Positions 1-13,383 of a stretch of 64,000 nt of DNA are shown piece after piece. Each line of letters begins with the position of its first letter. Position 1 is the first letter of the stretch. Under the pieces are notes generated by a model. That model ran no database searches and had not been told where the DNA came from. It worked only from the letters and a program-made list of their open reading frames with translations. The DNA is from Cryphonectria parasitica EP155 (lineage: Eukaryota; Ascomycota; Sordariomycetes; Diaporthales; Cryphonectriaceae). A program made the translations under genes and the position numbers. Location of the stretch: positions 2,108,001 to 2,172,000 of the forward strand of contig NW_024468912.1 in assembly GCF_011745365.1 (NCBI RefSeq). Reading direction: 5' to 3'.

Positions 1-503
1 GTGCGACCACGCCCGAAGGCCGTGGTCCTGTCTATAGAAAAGATCTCGATGACATTTGTGAATCTCAGGTCCCCGCCGTTTATCATAGCTGACGACTGGA
101 CGCGATACCTGTCTTGTTGCGTTGAAAATGTTTGGCAGGAAAGACATGAACTTTCGTATTTCGACATTACTAGCCTTGCGCAGTTATTACTGATTGCTCC
201 ATCCAGTTCCTCTGGCTACTCCTCCTCATATCGACCATTGATACAAATATTTGGGGACCAAAGAAAATAGAGCAAGAGAAAGAAGAAAAAAAAAGAGGAG
301 AAAGGGGAGGTGAGGTGATTTCCACCAGATGCTATATGAAAAGTCCTTAATTTTGCAAGACTCTTCATGACCGGGATTCCTCTTTAGCTTTCATCGTCCC
401 ATATCATAATCATAAAGCGTACAATCGTTACTGCATGCACAATCCTGCGGGTGTCAAACAAATGAAAAGTACATAACATGATTATGAGATCCCACCCCTT
501 TGC
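1..503. other. Intergenic, no gene seen
   Basis: No open frame here has a recognisable motif or a plausible splice pattern. The stretch contains an A/G-rich run around 268-310 and otherwise looks like the 3' flank of the minus-strand gene that ends at 504. It probably holds that gene's 3' untranslated region, but I see no clear polyadenylation signal that would fix its end. Confidence 0.5.
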
Positions 504-1238
504 TCAGTTCGCGGAATGATGCCTAGAATCTCTCTTCGTAGCCGTAGTAGGAGTACCTCCAAGTACCGCCGTGCTCTTGAGGTATTCGTCCCACGTCGGG
601 CCTTTTGTGTCAGGAAGCAACATGCTCCTCCTCTTTGACGACCTGCTCGTGCCGCCGCTGCCACTGCCACTTCCATCATGGTCGCTCTTGTACCTCGATG
701 CAGACTCGTCCAGGCTGGGCCGTTTGTCCCGGTACTGCTGACTGGGATACTCAGCGTTCTTCGCATCCCGCAGGCCTTTCCCGACAACAGCCTGGGGCGA
801 CACGGCCAGGTTCTGAGCACTCCCGATCGGCACTGAAACTCCGACCACAGCGTTTTCTGCTGCTGCTGCTAAGGCGGATGCGCCCGCCGACCCATGGAAC
901 CGCTCGCCGCCACCGCCATGGTCGCTGCTGCGATCGAGACCAGACGGCGTCGAATGGCTGTAAGGGTTCCGCTGAGGGCTACGATTCTTCCTGGCCGACG
1001 CCACCGACGAGGTCCGGCCGAGGGAGGCTGTAGGTGCTGCCGCTCCCCAGGCTTCCCTAATCGGGGTGCTGCGGCCATTGATGTCGACTGATGTTGGACG
1101 TGTTGCCTTGTGCGGCGTCGGTAGCGGTGGCATGGGGTTGCGGCGACTTCGATCTTCTGGGTCGCGGTCTCCTCGGGAGCTGTTGGCTGTCGTTGACGGC
1201 GTTGTCGTCGTCGAGGCCCTCCGATCCTTATGAGAGCT

Positions 1239-1269
<31 letters not shown>

Positions 1270-2711
1270 GGCTCCCCCCCTTGAGCCTCCCTGGCCGTTG
1301 ACTCCGGAACGTATCGTGCGTGACTGACGACGCCTGTCGCGTTCATCGAAGCGCGTTTGTCTGAGGCCGCTGTGACGATGATGGGCGCCGGTCGTCCAGC
1401 ACCAACAGTAGTAGCTCCTTTCGACTGCGATGCAGAAGAGCCCTCGATATCCGACTTGAAGTCATTCATTGCCTCGTCCACGAGCCGTCTTGTCTTTCGC
1501 GATGCCTGGTCGGGAAACAGATACCGTGAGATCTGCTTGGGGAGCCTCTCGGCCTTGCCGTCCAGGAGGCTGTCGGCTTCAAGAGGCAAGGCAGAGACGA
1601 CCTTGTCCAGACGCTTGGCTTCCTCGTCTGGGTAAGCCTGGATCATTGTGGTGAGCCAGTGTACGAATCCCTGCGGTGTCAGGCCCGGTATGGTCGGGAG
1701 CGACTTGCCATCCGCCTGCACGAGGAAGTACTGGCACCCGAGATCCATGTACAGTCTTCCCAGCGCCTCGTTGAGATCACTGGACCTGCGCGACCCGAAG
1801 AGGTTTGCAAACGGGAAGCATTCTTTCTCGAGGCGGTGGTGCGAGTAGAAGGCCGCCATCTTCTCCGGTATGATGACTATACTCTTCTGAGGTATGAACT
1901 CTTCGACGATGTAGTTGGCCAGACCGCGAACCACATGCTCCATGCGCTTGGTGTGAGAGCCATCCTTCTCAAAGAGCACACCCCACTTCTTGTCAATCGT
2001 CGTAAGTTCCGGGCCTGCACGGACAGGAGGCTTGCGAGTCTCTTCAGAGGAATATGGGTCGGGGACGGCTGGTTTTGTCTCATCGCTGAAGCGGACGGTC
2101 GATGATTTTGGAGTGGTTCTTTGCTGCTGCCCAGTCGTCGGCGACGGCGTTGAGCTCGGCCTTTTCTCGATGGTAGTCTTAGGCGGATACGACGAGAAAA
2201 CTACCCCCTCTGTGTTCACGAAGGGCTTGATAGGAGATGATGGCCTCTCCCTCGCGGCTGGCGGTCGTGGGGTATGGTCTTCGTCTTCGTCTCGTGGGTC
2301 TTTCACAGCCTCCTTGCTCAGCTGCTCGAACTCCTCTCGAATGATCTTCCGCAGTTCCTTTAGCAGCTCCGGAGACACTGAGTTCCCGGAAGCCTGGGTC
2401 TTGGCTGCCCCGGTGGCAGTGTACTTCGTTGCTTCGGTCAGCCAGGCTGGGTCGGATATTTTTGGCGCTGTGTCACAATGAAGACTGGCCTTCACAGCCC
2501 TCGTGTGACCCTCCGCCGCCTTCTTCTTCGTCTCGTCTGCCCGCCCATTATCAAGAGGGATCTCGCCTTGCGATCGCGGCGACACATCTTCAGGGGACTC
2601 GGTTATCCAGGCTTGAGGATGAGAAGTCGCGTCCCAGTCCGTGGGGGTCAGGCTTGGTCGCCTCACACCTTCCTTGGGTTGGCTCGATTCATTGTCGTTT
2701 GCTCTCCACAT
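504..2711 (-). CDS. DUF7514-domain protein, hypothetical
   Basis: Single-exon frame of 735 codons. The ATG at 2711 is preceded almost directly by an in-frame TAG, which fixes the start. The recognisable part is the central block, roughly residues 240-410: it begins KKWGVLFEKDG, continues with VRGLANYIVEEF and FYSHHRLEKE, and ends near ERLPKQISRYLFP. This is the pattern of the fungal DUF7514 domain, whose function is unknown. The N-terminal third is acidic and Pro/Ser-rich with a short helical stretch (LLKELRKIIREEFEQL). The C-terminal half is disordered and rich in Ser, Arg and Asn, with a Ser/Asn tract encoded by a GTT/GCT-type repeat near 1240-1270. No signal peptide or membrane segment is visible, so an intracellular protein is likely. 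Family assignment is from memory of the motif pattern; a role cannot be inferred. Confidence 0.75.
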
Positions 2712-4033
2712 TCTCTAATCTGCTTCTTGAGGGTTGGAATTGGTATACAAATTGGACTACGCACACATCATGTGTTTGCAATGGGGAACGATGCGCTTAA
2801 GCAGCTAACATAAGAACGAGCAGTCTTGAGAATGATTCGAGATAGTAGGGCCTTGATGAGCAGGAAGGAGGGGACTATGCCAAGGCGAGCACAGAATAAG
2901 ATTATGCAACCATGACAGAGGATGTCTTGAACACACGAGATATCATAGAAAAGGACATGCGAGACGAAGTCAATATGATTTGTTGCCCAGCCCGTGATGA
3001 CTGACTGGGACACAAAGGAGCCTAATTTGTGGGGGTCAATCAATATCTGGAACCAGCGCGAGATCTTCGGAATATATGAGTTGTCCTGGCCCAGGGCACA
3101 TGGCTAGCCCGACCTACTTTGTCAGTGTATGCGTGTGTGTGTATACGCAGTCCCATCATGGTTGTGAGCCTCATACAGGTCGGGCGTTGACCGCCGCCGC
3201 CACCCGCCCACCACCACCACCACCTCCCAACGTCATCCAGCGCGGGAGGGACCACCCTTGCTGATCAGGCCTCAACACACACACTTAGACCCCACCCTGA
3301 GGCCTCGACAACACGACGCCAGATGCTGAGGAGTGTTGCACTACACAATTCCAGGTCATCGCCGTGGAATCGTATGGATTCTGATTATCGAGGACTGTCG
3401 ATCCTCGCGGGCGAGCGCATGAGAACGCCTGATCATTGCAGTGGCTTGATTAAGGTTCATGCCGGCAACTAGCTGTGGCAATATAGGCCTCCTCTCTTGT
3501 CGCGATACACAGCAGCAGCAGATACACTCATGCCCACCAGGTCCCTGCGGTCGCTACCAGCGAACACCAACGACGGACGGCATTCCTGACACAAAGCCCA
3601 AATACACGACTCCGTAAGGGACATGAGCTGCTCGAGATCTGTCAGCTTCCCTCACCAGGGAGACTGAATGATCTGCAACCGTGTTGGGTGCTCAGGAGAG
3701 CAGACATAACAAAGCATGTAACGATCTTGGACACTGATAGAAAGCATGTAAATAACCCTTTCTGAATTCAACGCCATCTACCTGCCGGAAAAAATGGGAC
3801 CGATACCTTCCACTAGAGGGGGAAATGAAATGTACCAAGTTGTTCAGCTAGAAGAAACTGCTTCCTGTCTGAAATACCCACTCCGTTGACTCCAGTAATT
3901 GACTAATACGCAAGGCATGTCGCCTCGAGACTTCGCCAGCCGAGCCACTTCCCAAACCGGCCGCAGTCGAGGACCAAAAAAGAAACCAGGAGTCAGCGTA
4001 TTCCTCTTGTGATCTGTCACGCTGTGCAAGAGC
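2712..4033. other. Intergenic, no gene seen
   Basis: This is the 5' side of the DUF7514 gene and the 3' side of the Stc1-domain gene. It contains a short GT-rich run at about 3127-3142 and a CCACCAC-type run near 3200-3230. Small open frames occur on both strands, but none shows a family motif, codon bias or splice sites joining it to a neighbour. Confidence 0.45.
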
Positions 4034-5005
4034 TTAAGCCTCATCCTCACTGTCGTCGGAGAAGTAGACACGTGGGCGTGCGCCCTCGGCCGGCTGGTTC
4101 ACCAAGTAGCTGGGTGGATCAGGGACCATGCGGCGATTGTCGAACTTGACAAATCCGCCGCGACGGGAGACGCCCTTGATAGAAGGGACGCCGGAGGTGT
4201 TATCACTGTTGCTGATAAGGGTCTGAGTCCGCTTGTGAATCTCGCCATTGTGACCATACGCCGTGTAGATTGGCTGGCGCGGCTGCTGGTGGTAGGAGCT
4301 GCTGGTGACCATAGGGGTAGAAGGAGTGGAGGACGGATTGTAGGCTGGAGAGGAATGGCCGACGCTCTGGTGGCGATCGTTGTGGGTCTCGAGGGCGGTA
4401 GACGTGAGGATGTGGTTATAGCCGCACTCAGTAGTGTTCGAGGTGCTGTCGTTGATGCTCATGGACGCCAAGTCGTCCTCAAAATCCTCCTCTTTGGTCT
4501 TGTCAAGCTTCTCGGCGTCCTGGAGGCCATAGCGTCCGTAGTCTTGCTCGTCGGGAGCGCGGGGGGCACCAGGAGCAGGGAGCGGTTCGGTGCCAGCCAT
4601 GTCGGCTTCCGTCCAAGCAATGCAATCGCGGCAGCGGCGAGAACGGTTGGAGGCTTTGCGGGATGCGTTGCTGAACTCAGAGAGAGGCTTGTACTCGTCA
4701 CAGTCGTCACATTTAAGCTCAGTAGCGGTGCCCTGGATGTGCTTGCGGCATCTCAGCTGGGCAGGGCGACCGGCCCGCTTGGCATCACGATACTTGTTGA
4801 GCTGGTTCTGAGAGAACTGATCCAGGCGCTCGAACTTGTTATCGACTGTGCAACGAAGCCTGAGACAGTGCAACTGTCAGCGTATGTCTTGACTTCGAAG
4901 GAAAAAGAAAGAAAGAAAAAAGGCGAAAGCCTGTCAGCCTTACATCTGTTTGGTTCCAGCTGTGACAACGAAGTCGTTGATGTCGTCGGTGCAGGAGCCC
5001 GGCAT
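4034..5005 (-). CDS. Stc1-domain protein, RNAi/heterochromatin adaptor-like
   Basis: Two exons: 5005-4944 and 4859-4034, giving 295 residues. The donor is GTAAGG. The acceptor CTCAG at 4861-4860 is the one that keeps the frame; the nearer CTGACAG leads to a stop. The N-terminal 100 residues carry Cys pairs (LRC, CRKH, CDDC, CRDC) in the spacing of the LIM-like Stc1 zinc domain. The rest is low-complexity, rich in Ser, Thr, Asn and acidic residues, and ends in an acidic tail (DDSEDEA). In fission yeast Stc1 bridges the Argonaute-containing RITS complex and the Clr4 methyltransferase complex. In filamentous fungi the domain occurs in many proteins of unproven role, so the function here is inference. 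A perfect-looking donor further upstream on the minus strand (CAGGTAAGT at about 5402-5394) suggests an intron in a long 5' untranslated region. Confidence 0.8.
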
Positions 5006-8000
5006 CTTGACGTTTTTCGTTCGCTGAGAGCTGAAAAGACTGCTGGTCTAAAAAATGAAGGCAATCTTCCTGGCCTTTATAGGATAGAAGAGGCCCCAGC
5101 ACTCTGTTAGCAGGGAGTGCTGCCAGGGGAACTGCAGCAGGCAAACAGAGGAGCTTAAAACGTGAAAGGGAAAGAGGATTGGATTCGATTGGGAGGACTT
5201 GACAGACTGATCAGTGCCAAAGGAAGATGATGAGGTAGAGGTAAGAGTGCTGACTGCCTCAACACTCAGTGACACAAAGTTCAAAGAAGTAAGGCATCAG
5301 ATGAAGGAAGGGAAAGTTGAGCCTCGGGCGAAGCCAGCAAGATTGCCAGCAACTTTCCCAATGTGAAGGAAGGGGCACTGATAGAGGGGAAAGACTTACC
5401 TGGAAAGAGCTCCACTCTCGTATGTATCGTTGCCTTTGAAATTGCAGCTGCCCCTGTTAAGTTGCTGGAAGAAAGCAGCTCAGTGATGTCTCTCAGCTCA
5501 CAGAATGTTGGAAGTCTCTGGGCAGAGGCTTGAATGGTGAATGATAGACTTGTCTGTTTGGCAACTGTTAGTGAGAGACAACAACAATTGGGAAGAAAGT
5601 CCAGAAACAGAGCTTAAATCAGACTGTTGAAGGGGCAAGATACAGAAAAGTTTTCTTCCTTTTCTTCTTTGGTATTGTATTTATCGTGGGGACAGACAAT
5701 AGATGCATGTGACTCACCCAAGCAAGCGTCAAATTGTCGATGGTACAGATCTGCCAGCTGTAGAGTATTGCAGGAGCTGCCGCAAGCTGGAGCGATACCT
5801 GAATGTTCTGATCAAGGGGGCGCTGAGGGTATCTAGTTCATTGCAATAGCATTCAACACACAATCACATGCTACCTATGGGTGGCATTACATGTGATACT
5901 GCCATGGGTTGGTCTAATGGTGCGAGAGCACCAGCAAACAGGCAGACATAGGAGATGGTGAAGCAAGCAGGCAAAGAATCTGGGTAACATATCGAGAGAA
6001 TGCACGGTGACCAAGTGCCATGGCTTTATTGCCTAGACCTTACTTTCTCTACTGACAGTTTGAGTCTCTCAGAAAGAGGTGATTCACATATTCAGCAATC
6101 AGGCAAGCACTCTTGCAGAGAGGATTCTTGGATCCTGTTGAAGGGGTGAAGCTTAGACTGGCAGAATGCCCCAGCTTGGATCGTTTTCCGTTTCCCCTCT
6201 CCGTTCCTCTCAGCGAGCGACTCTTGACGTTCAAGCAGCCGCGCTAGATGATCTTCCTGCTTAACTCGCAATTTGCATCGGTGGCCGCCTGGGTCCAGAG
6301 CCTGTCCCTCTCACCCAGATGTCCCATCTCAGGAAACACAAAAGACCACGAGCAGTGTCCTTGCCTGCTGTCCCAACATCCAGGACCATTGCCTCCCTCC
6401 TCCATAATGAGAGGAAGCAGTCCTTGCAGATGACATCCCATCCTCTCCTCATATCAGATCATGACTGTCGAGACACATAACCACATCTCCATACTTAGGT
6501 GGAGACTGCAAAATCGCCAACTGTGTTTCTGCCAGCGACGGCTAACTTTGCCACAGGGGTCCGAGAGATTCCATGCTGCCAAGAGCACGTTGCGAGCTGT
6601 CACGCTTGTGGCGCTCCTAAGGAGATAAAAACGAGGGAGAAGACGCATACCTACAGTTCAGGGAAGAGATCAGCTTGCTGTTGCCTTGCTTGCAACTTGT
6701 GAACACCAGCCTTGGCACGCCAGATGACAGAGCGTTGAAGAACGAAAAGGCGCCCTGGCAACCGCGTCGACGAGGGTCGTCCTTACTAGCAGACATCGCT
6801 CAACGGTCACGGGACCACATTCGACCATGATCTGTTCCCGTATTCGATCCACTGTAGGGCCTTCCTCGATCCTCAGCGGAGACGAAATCGACATTCTCAA
6901 AGTCTCGAGGTACATGCGGTATTCTTGTACATGGGCTTCTCCACTCCGGCCTCACCCTGTACTGTCATGAGCTATTCACCAATGCGATCAGGATGTCCCA
7001 ATGGGGGCATCAAGGGCGGACCCACTTGGGAGAGATGCAAGATGCCCCTATCGTCGCCACGTGGAATGGGGATTGTCAAGTCGGTGAGCGCGCAAGAACA
7101 CCCTTTGGGGGCTGGGCTCGGCCGGGGGTCCCCATTCTTCACTGACCGCCCTACACGCCGGCCTTGTGCGCAAGGCGGTCAGGGGGGGAGGAAGCTCCCG
7201 GCTGTGTTGCCGAGCAGACTACTGCAGATCTGGTGTGATTGAGGTGTCCAAAAAGACAAAATGGTTAAGAAAGGCCGCAGTCGCAGTCCAGCCACCAACA
7301 TTACGAGGCCTTCCAGCGATCGGTTTGTTGTTTGGCGGCGCAAGTCGCGGCTTTCCAAGCCAACCACGGTCTGCTGACGAATCTGCTGGCACAAGATACT
7401 GCAGCGCCAGCGAAGATTGCGGGTCTCCATGGACGAAAGAGGCAAAGACCGTATGACTCCCCTCTGCAAAGACTGTTCGACGACGGGCCGCGGCTGTCGT
7501 TTTACCATACTGTACATGGTAGAATTCCAACGGGCAACGCCCGGGGAAGCGCGGTGCGACCGAGATTTTCAGACGCCGAAAACGAGCCAAGCGCGATGGG
7601 TCGCTCAGGGTCGGAATGCCCCCCGACCATCAACTAACAGGCCCGGAATGATTCAGGCTGGGGCCGGCTCCCCCCCCTTTTTTTTTCCCTCTTATTTTTT
7701 GTTCTCTCTTCCCTCCTAGCTCATGTCCAAGGGTGGGCGCGTTCTTCTCTTTCCGAGCGACTGAACGACATGGTTATTGATTGACTTGCTGAACTTTCTT
7801 TCTACCGAGTGCCCAGACACCAAATCATCACATGGCATGAGTCAGTTCGATTGGTTCTTGGGCTAACATGCGACGAGTAATCTTGATGTGGAGTATAAAC
7901 CTCTGGGCAATGGCTGTCCTGCCCTGTATGTTAGATTTGGCGCCCCGAGGGTGCACTGAGATGAGACAGACTTTGGTGGTTGTGAGGTAGCCAATGTCCG

Positions 8001-10492
8001 GCGAGACGACACACCAGCGGTCTCGTCCCCTGATCTTACCATTGGCCGGCGTTGCAACCCGACGAGGACGGGCATCTGAGCGACGAGAGATGAACGATAT
8101 GGAGGTAGAATCATCTCGTGAAGGACAGGCGACTGCAGAGAAGTGCGAGATGGCCAGCACTGGACTTAAATGGACGATCAGGCGGCCCAAGCTTTTTGAT
8201 ACGCACCAATCTTGTTCACTGCCTGATGTTCTGTGGATTTGCATGGACAGCGCATCATGACAGACCGACTGCGACCTCCGGACTTGCTACATAGTACAGA
8301 CAGGAGCGCTGACGTTACCTTGCCACTACCTGGATTTTCTAATGAAGACAGGACGTATTCGTGATACCAGGTGGACGGACGTTGGGTGGTTTCTTTGCAG
8401 ACGGACATTATGGTAGCATCTCCAGGAGCCCCGCCCTAGCTGTCATGAGGAACTATGGTAGCGGCCACGAGGCGGGCAATCTGGCATGGTGGAACTCCTG
8501 TGGCTTAACACCCATGGCTCATCGTCTTCACAGGCCCAATCGAGATTTCGTTTCGCCAGCGACGAGATTAGCAATGAGGATCCTACCAGCCCCCTCTCGC
8601 TCATTACCGACGAAGCCCCCTCAAACCATTTACCCTCCATATGCTACCCAGTACGTGCCAACCAGCCAGGCAGACGGACACCCGACCTCGACAACGTTCT
8701 CTGCACTCTTCTCGGTTCTGTCCCTGTTCTTCGACATCTCCGTGCCCCGCCCCCGTTTCAACCGGGGCGCTTCGTCTCAACTTGATGTGGGCAAATCTCA
8801 AGCGTCTTGACCTGGACGTTCGAGAAAAATTCCTGCGCGACCAGCCCTGTGGAATACCGCGGGTAAGAAATGCCGAGGCCAATATTCTGCGTAGTAGACC
8901 GCGTGGTCTGCCTGTTAATAGACGTCTCGTCTCTTCCCGGCTGACCTGAACAAGAAATGGTTCTGTGGAGTTTCGGAACCAAACTTTGCAACCCGCGTCC
9001 CGCGGCCATGGCTTTTTTGTCCGCTGGTGAGTAGCAGGGCTGACAGGTTTCCCCTCCAACGTCCCAAGACACACCACATCTGTACCCTCGCGCGCCATCT
9101 TATCCCCCTGGCCTTGCTTAGCGGACCCGAAGCCACCGTTCGAGCGACCGTTTTGGGGATGGGCACCTCGACCCAGGAGCTTACCATCACTAAAAGAGGA
9201 AGCAGTCCTATCCTGTTTTCTGCAGGCACGATGAGCTGGCATCTGCGACTGGCAAGAGATCGACCTGTCGAAAGCCGTGGAGCTATCGCCATGTCCTCTG
9301 GGTTCGTCCTGTATCTGCTTTGTTGAATATGACGAATCGCTTCCTGTGGAGGGAGAGAGGGGCTGGGGGTCCAGCCACGCGTACTGCTCTGCCCGGTCTC
9401 CTTCATGCATGAATGATGTCGCAGGCTCACGATCCTCGGCGCCTTGAGAGGGCGGAGACACAGAGAGAGACCAGTCAAAGCGTCCACACCGGCTGCGAGA
9501 TACGGACAGCCCACGACCAACCAGCCAGTCCTCTTTCAGCGGCGCGATTCCTCCAGATGTCGTCAGGCCCATCTCGTGCTCCCATTCCCCTGATCTCACT
9601 TGTGGGACTTTGCCTGTCTGTGAACGGTAGTGGCTGACCAATGGCTTGAAAATCTCAGACCTAGTCCACGGCGACGAGTCTCGCGTCTCATCAGGAGAGA
9701 GGACACCACACGGGCATACACGGCATATTACACATAGAGATTGCATTTGTATAGATACACGAGCCTTCACAGCGGAGCCCTGCCATCACACATGCGACGA
9801 TCGTCTGGATGCCCAAGGTGGCTGGCCACGCAGCGGTTGAGCGAGGACCACCAGCTTGGCACAGGGCGCCCACTTCCTTGACCACTACTACGGTAGGACT
9901 GGTGGGCCACGCCCGGAACGGATCGCGTCTTTTATGCACCCCTGGCTTTAGCTTTGTTAGTACACAACAAGGTGACGAGCTGCGCGGTGCTGCCGTGTAC
10001 GTACTACAGTAGTGGCCATGCTAAGTAGATGGTTAGCATGGGCTTGCAGGAAAGCTTGATCCACGACTAGTGAGACGGTGGTTGAGAACGTGTGCTAGAG
10101 GCGCCCAAGAGTCAGGGCCCGGGCCCAGGGCCATGGACACTGTGACTGCACTGCCCCCTGTCATCGCTCGGGGTACTTCTCGCCCCCTGTAACCACGGGC
10201 TCAGTACCCCTACTATTCTGGTACACGCTCCCTGTGAAATGCGATCACATTCTCCTGGCAGGTCGTGCTAATTCATAACCCTCGCACACACACAAAACAT
10301 TATGCATCGAATGGTCGATCGTGATCACCGGGACGACCTTTCTCTTTATGGTGCCAATCAGGTAGCGTGTCTGCCTTTTGTCTTCAGGCTATAGTGCATG
10401 GCTTTATTCTCCTGGGCGGGCCCCCCTCAAGCGGCCTGCTGGCATGAACGGCGATCCAAGGCATGCTAGGTACTACAGCAAGGTACACAGAA

Positions 10493-10515
10493 CACACACA
10501 CACACACACACACAC
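10493..10515. repeat. (CA)n microsatellite
   Basis: A run of about eleven CA units lies in the gene-poor stretch upstream of the Ime2-like kinase. It is a simple repeat with no adjoining motif that suggests a function. Confidence 0.85.
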
Positions 10516-12908
10516 TGAGCCATGCTGAGGTGACGGCCAGGGTTTCGGCTGACAAAGTTACCGTGCCGCCTCGTTCACTACAATATAGAGCTAATATACT
10601 TTGGTACATAGAACTATGGTAGTACCACTATTGATTGTAAGTATCATCATAGTGGTATGATATGGACGCGGTACACAGTATGTAAGCACATACTAGTAGG
10701 CCCAGTAGGCCCTAGCTGTCTAGACGCTGCAGGCACATTGACACGCCAATACACGATCTTCCCTGCTTTCGCGCCCTCTTCAACAGCTCAGCCGACCCAG
10801 TGAGAAGCAGTCACTCAGGCACTGTCTCGTTGACCAGAAACAGGTCCCACTCCCACTCCTCCTCAGGGTCAAAGTGAGTTTTTAGTTGCCCAGTCACTTT
10901 CCATTCCACTCATTCTCACTCTCACCCTCATTCCCACCACTCCGTTCCACTCCACTGCCCACTTTCCCTCCCGCTGTTTAAACACACACTCATGTTCAGC
11001 TCACCCCCTTGCTAGCTGGCAGTCATGCTTGTCAGACCCGTTTGTTCCTTCCCTCCCTCTCTCATCTGTCTACACGGGGAATCAACCCTTGGAGCTCGAG
11101 TCTCTCTCCTTCTCCCTCCCCCTCCCTCTCTCTTCTGCAACTTGGCTGTGGACCTCACTTTCTGCCCATGGCATTAGAGTTATGCTGTGACAAAAAGTCT
11201 CGTCAGCAGCCGTAATTGTGCTGTGCTTCTCGTCCTCTCGTTCGCCCCCCCCCTCTCTTCTTCCCGCCCCTGTTTTCGCCCCCCTTCCTTCTTTCTATTT
11301 GCCATTACCTCTCTCGCTCGTCTCATCGACTCGAACGACACATATCGCTTCTTCTGCTGGATCAAGCCATTATCAACCAACAAATAGTACCGAGATGTCA
11401 TAATAATCGCCAGTTGCTCGCCTGAGTGTGCGACGTCCACCTTCAGTCCGACCAGGGTCGAGCTCAACCAGGTGGGCCCACAAGCACAACCCCATCTTTA
11501 TCACCGTTTTTCTCTTCAGTTTTTCCCGGAAGTCTATTTCTCTGTAACTATCTCTCTCCTTCCCCTTCACGGGGCGCTCATTCGCAGTACCGGCATCACT
11601 GTGTTACGTATCCAGCCCACCGCCTTGCGTGCGAAGGACACCACAGGCACGCAGCACTGCTGTGCCGAGAAACAAGCATCCAACAAGCCACCGACACCAC
11701 TACGCCATTTTAAAAAGATTAAGAAAAAAATAATAAAACCCAAAAAAAAACCGGGGGGCCCCAAAGCCAACGCGCGAACCCTGGCCAAGAAGGAGAACAA
11801 CCCCGGTCCTGAGCGCAAATTGGACTCTCAAAGAAACGCTGTTGCCCGGATCGTTAGCGAGATTTGCTCCCCTATCAATCATCGACATTGATTGATCTGA
11901 ACCGGCAGAGCAGGTCCAGGTCCAGGGACCAGTACAACCCCCTCCCCCCCCGTTCACCTTGGGACACTGTTGACCGTCGACCCGTCGACAGACCACCCCA
12001 GCTGCATCCATTCATGCTAAGTACCGGGTCTCGCTGCGCCCAAGGCTCGGCTCCACGGGTCCTCAGTGCTCAGTTCCCAGGCCCCGTTCTCTTTGTCCTC
12101 TCCTCGCGGTACGACGGAAGATACGGTTCCCCCTGCTGCACCTCCTGTTCATCAGTCTCCAGGGCTCCCACGTTCACCAACTCGCACCCACGTCCCTGGT
12201 CCGGATCGTCGTCCGCGTACTGAGTAGCAAAAGCAGAGCAGAGCAGAGCCGGACAGGGCAACAGATCTCTCTGTGTCTGTCTGTGCATGGGCTGGGTTCG
12301 TCAGTGCCTATCCTCCTCGTTGCGGGTCCTCCTGTCTGTCCACTTTGTCACCAGCCCAACCCGCAATTCCGCAGCTGGTCCTTGTCTGCTACTGTCTTGG
12401 GTTTCTGCCCACCCTCTCTCTCTCTCTTCCCGTCTCTCCGGCGCCCGCGTCTTTCTCACCTATCCTGCGACAAAACGACCATCCCCTAAAACAACCACCA
12501 CCACCAGCAGTTGGCGCTTCAAGACTAAGCCTGTTCAGTTTCGAGCTGTTGAATCTACGCTCTCTCTGTCCTTGGTTTTTTCGAAAACATCACATTGTTC
12601 TTCATCATCATCATCAAATCCCCTCTCAGTCATACCCTTTGACGGTGCAACAGCATCACTCATTGGCGTCGGGAGATCAGGGCACATTATTTGATTAGGG
12701 TCGGGTCCATTTCTAATAATTGCATCTTGACGCTAAGCACCGAGGTCACTACGTGATCCGCCCAAAGTACCTGCGTCAAAACTCCCGGAGCCGCCTAAGG
12801 GACAGACCCGCATCCCAATCTTGTGGTCCCTCCCTGCACGCCCATCAATCTCTTCAACTTTTCCTTTTAATCATTCCAGGCCCAACCGCTCAGGAGGCCC
12901 GTCCACTC

Positions 12909-12933
12909 TTTTTTTTTTTTTTTTTTTTTTTTT
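12909..12933. repeat. Poly-T run of 25 bases
   Basis: An uninterrupted T25 tract lies 450 bases upstream of the kinase start codon, inside the pyrimidine-rich leader region. Poly(dA:dT) tracts exclude nucleosomes in fungi, so it may mark the core promoter. Its exact length should be treated with care, since homopolymers are error-prone in assemblies. Confidence 0.85.
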
Positions 12934-13383
12934 GGGATCTTTCCTATTGTCATCCATATCCCCTCAACTCGACTCCAACCTGGTCTCTCCCTCCCTCCCT
13001 CCTCACCACCACATCCCAGGTGTTGTTCCAAGTATCAACAAATCCGAAAGGCCACCTGCGACCACGGCCACGACCACCACCACGACCTACGGCCACGACC
13101 AGGACTGGGCTAGTTATCGTATCCACCGCTTAGCATAAGTCGACCTTTTGGCACCTCCAGACCATTGGACCCTGGATGCTTCGTCTACGGTAGTAAGCTC
13201 TACTCGGAAGAGCTTCACCTCGACACCCTCACGCGCCGTCTCGCGCATGGTAAACAGCACTGTCTCAACCGGTGACCACCAGCTGTGACAGTACCCCATA
13301 CCTGCCAGGGACAGCAGACGGCGACCTCATCCACGCTCTTCCACCTCTCAAACCCCGGATTCTGCCATCATCACACCTCCATC

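Larger units (their letters stand above)
5006..13383. other. Long gene-poor stretch, including the Ime2-like kinase leader
   Basis: About 8.4 kb without a gene I can support. The first kilobase is probably the 5' leader and promoter of the Stc1-domain gene. The longest open frame, on the minus strand at 8604-9770, has no family motif and competes with open frames on the opposite strand. From about 10.8 kb onward the plus strand becomes strongly pyrimidine-rich (CTCT and CCCT runs at 11090-11300, 11900-11960 and 12400-12640) and ends in a 25-base T run at 12909-12933. That pattern fits a long promoter and 5' leader for the kinase gene starting at 13384. A (CA)n run lies at about 10493-10515. 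Confidence 0.45.

Noticed and set aside
4235..5110. 291-codon plus-strand frame
   Set aside because: Antisense to the Stc1-domain gene; no motif.
8604..9770. 388-codon open frame on the minus strand in the gene-poor region
   Set aside because: Mixed, unstructured composition, no family motif, and competing open frames on the opposite strand and in another minus frame over the same bases.
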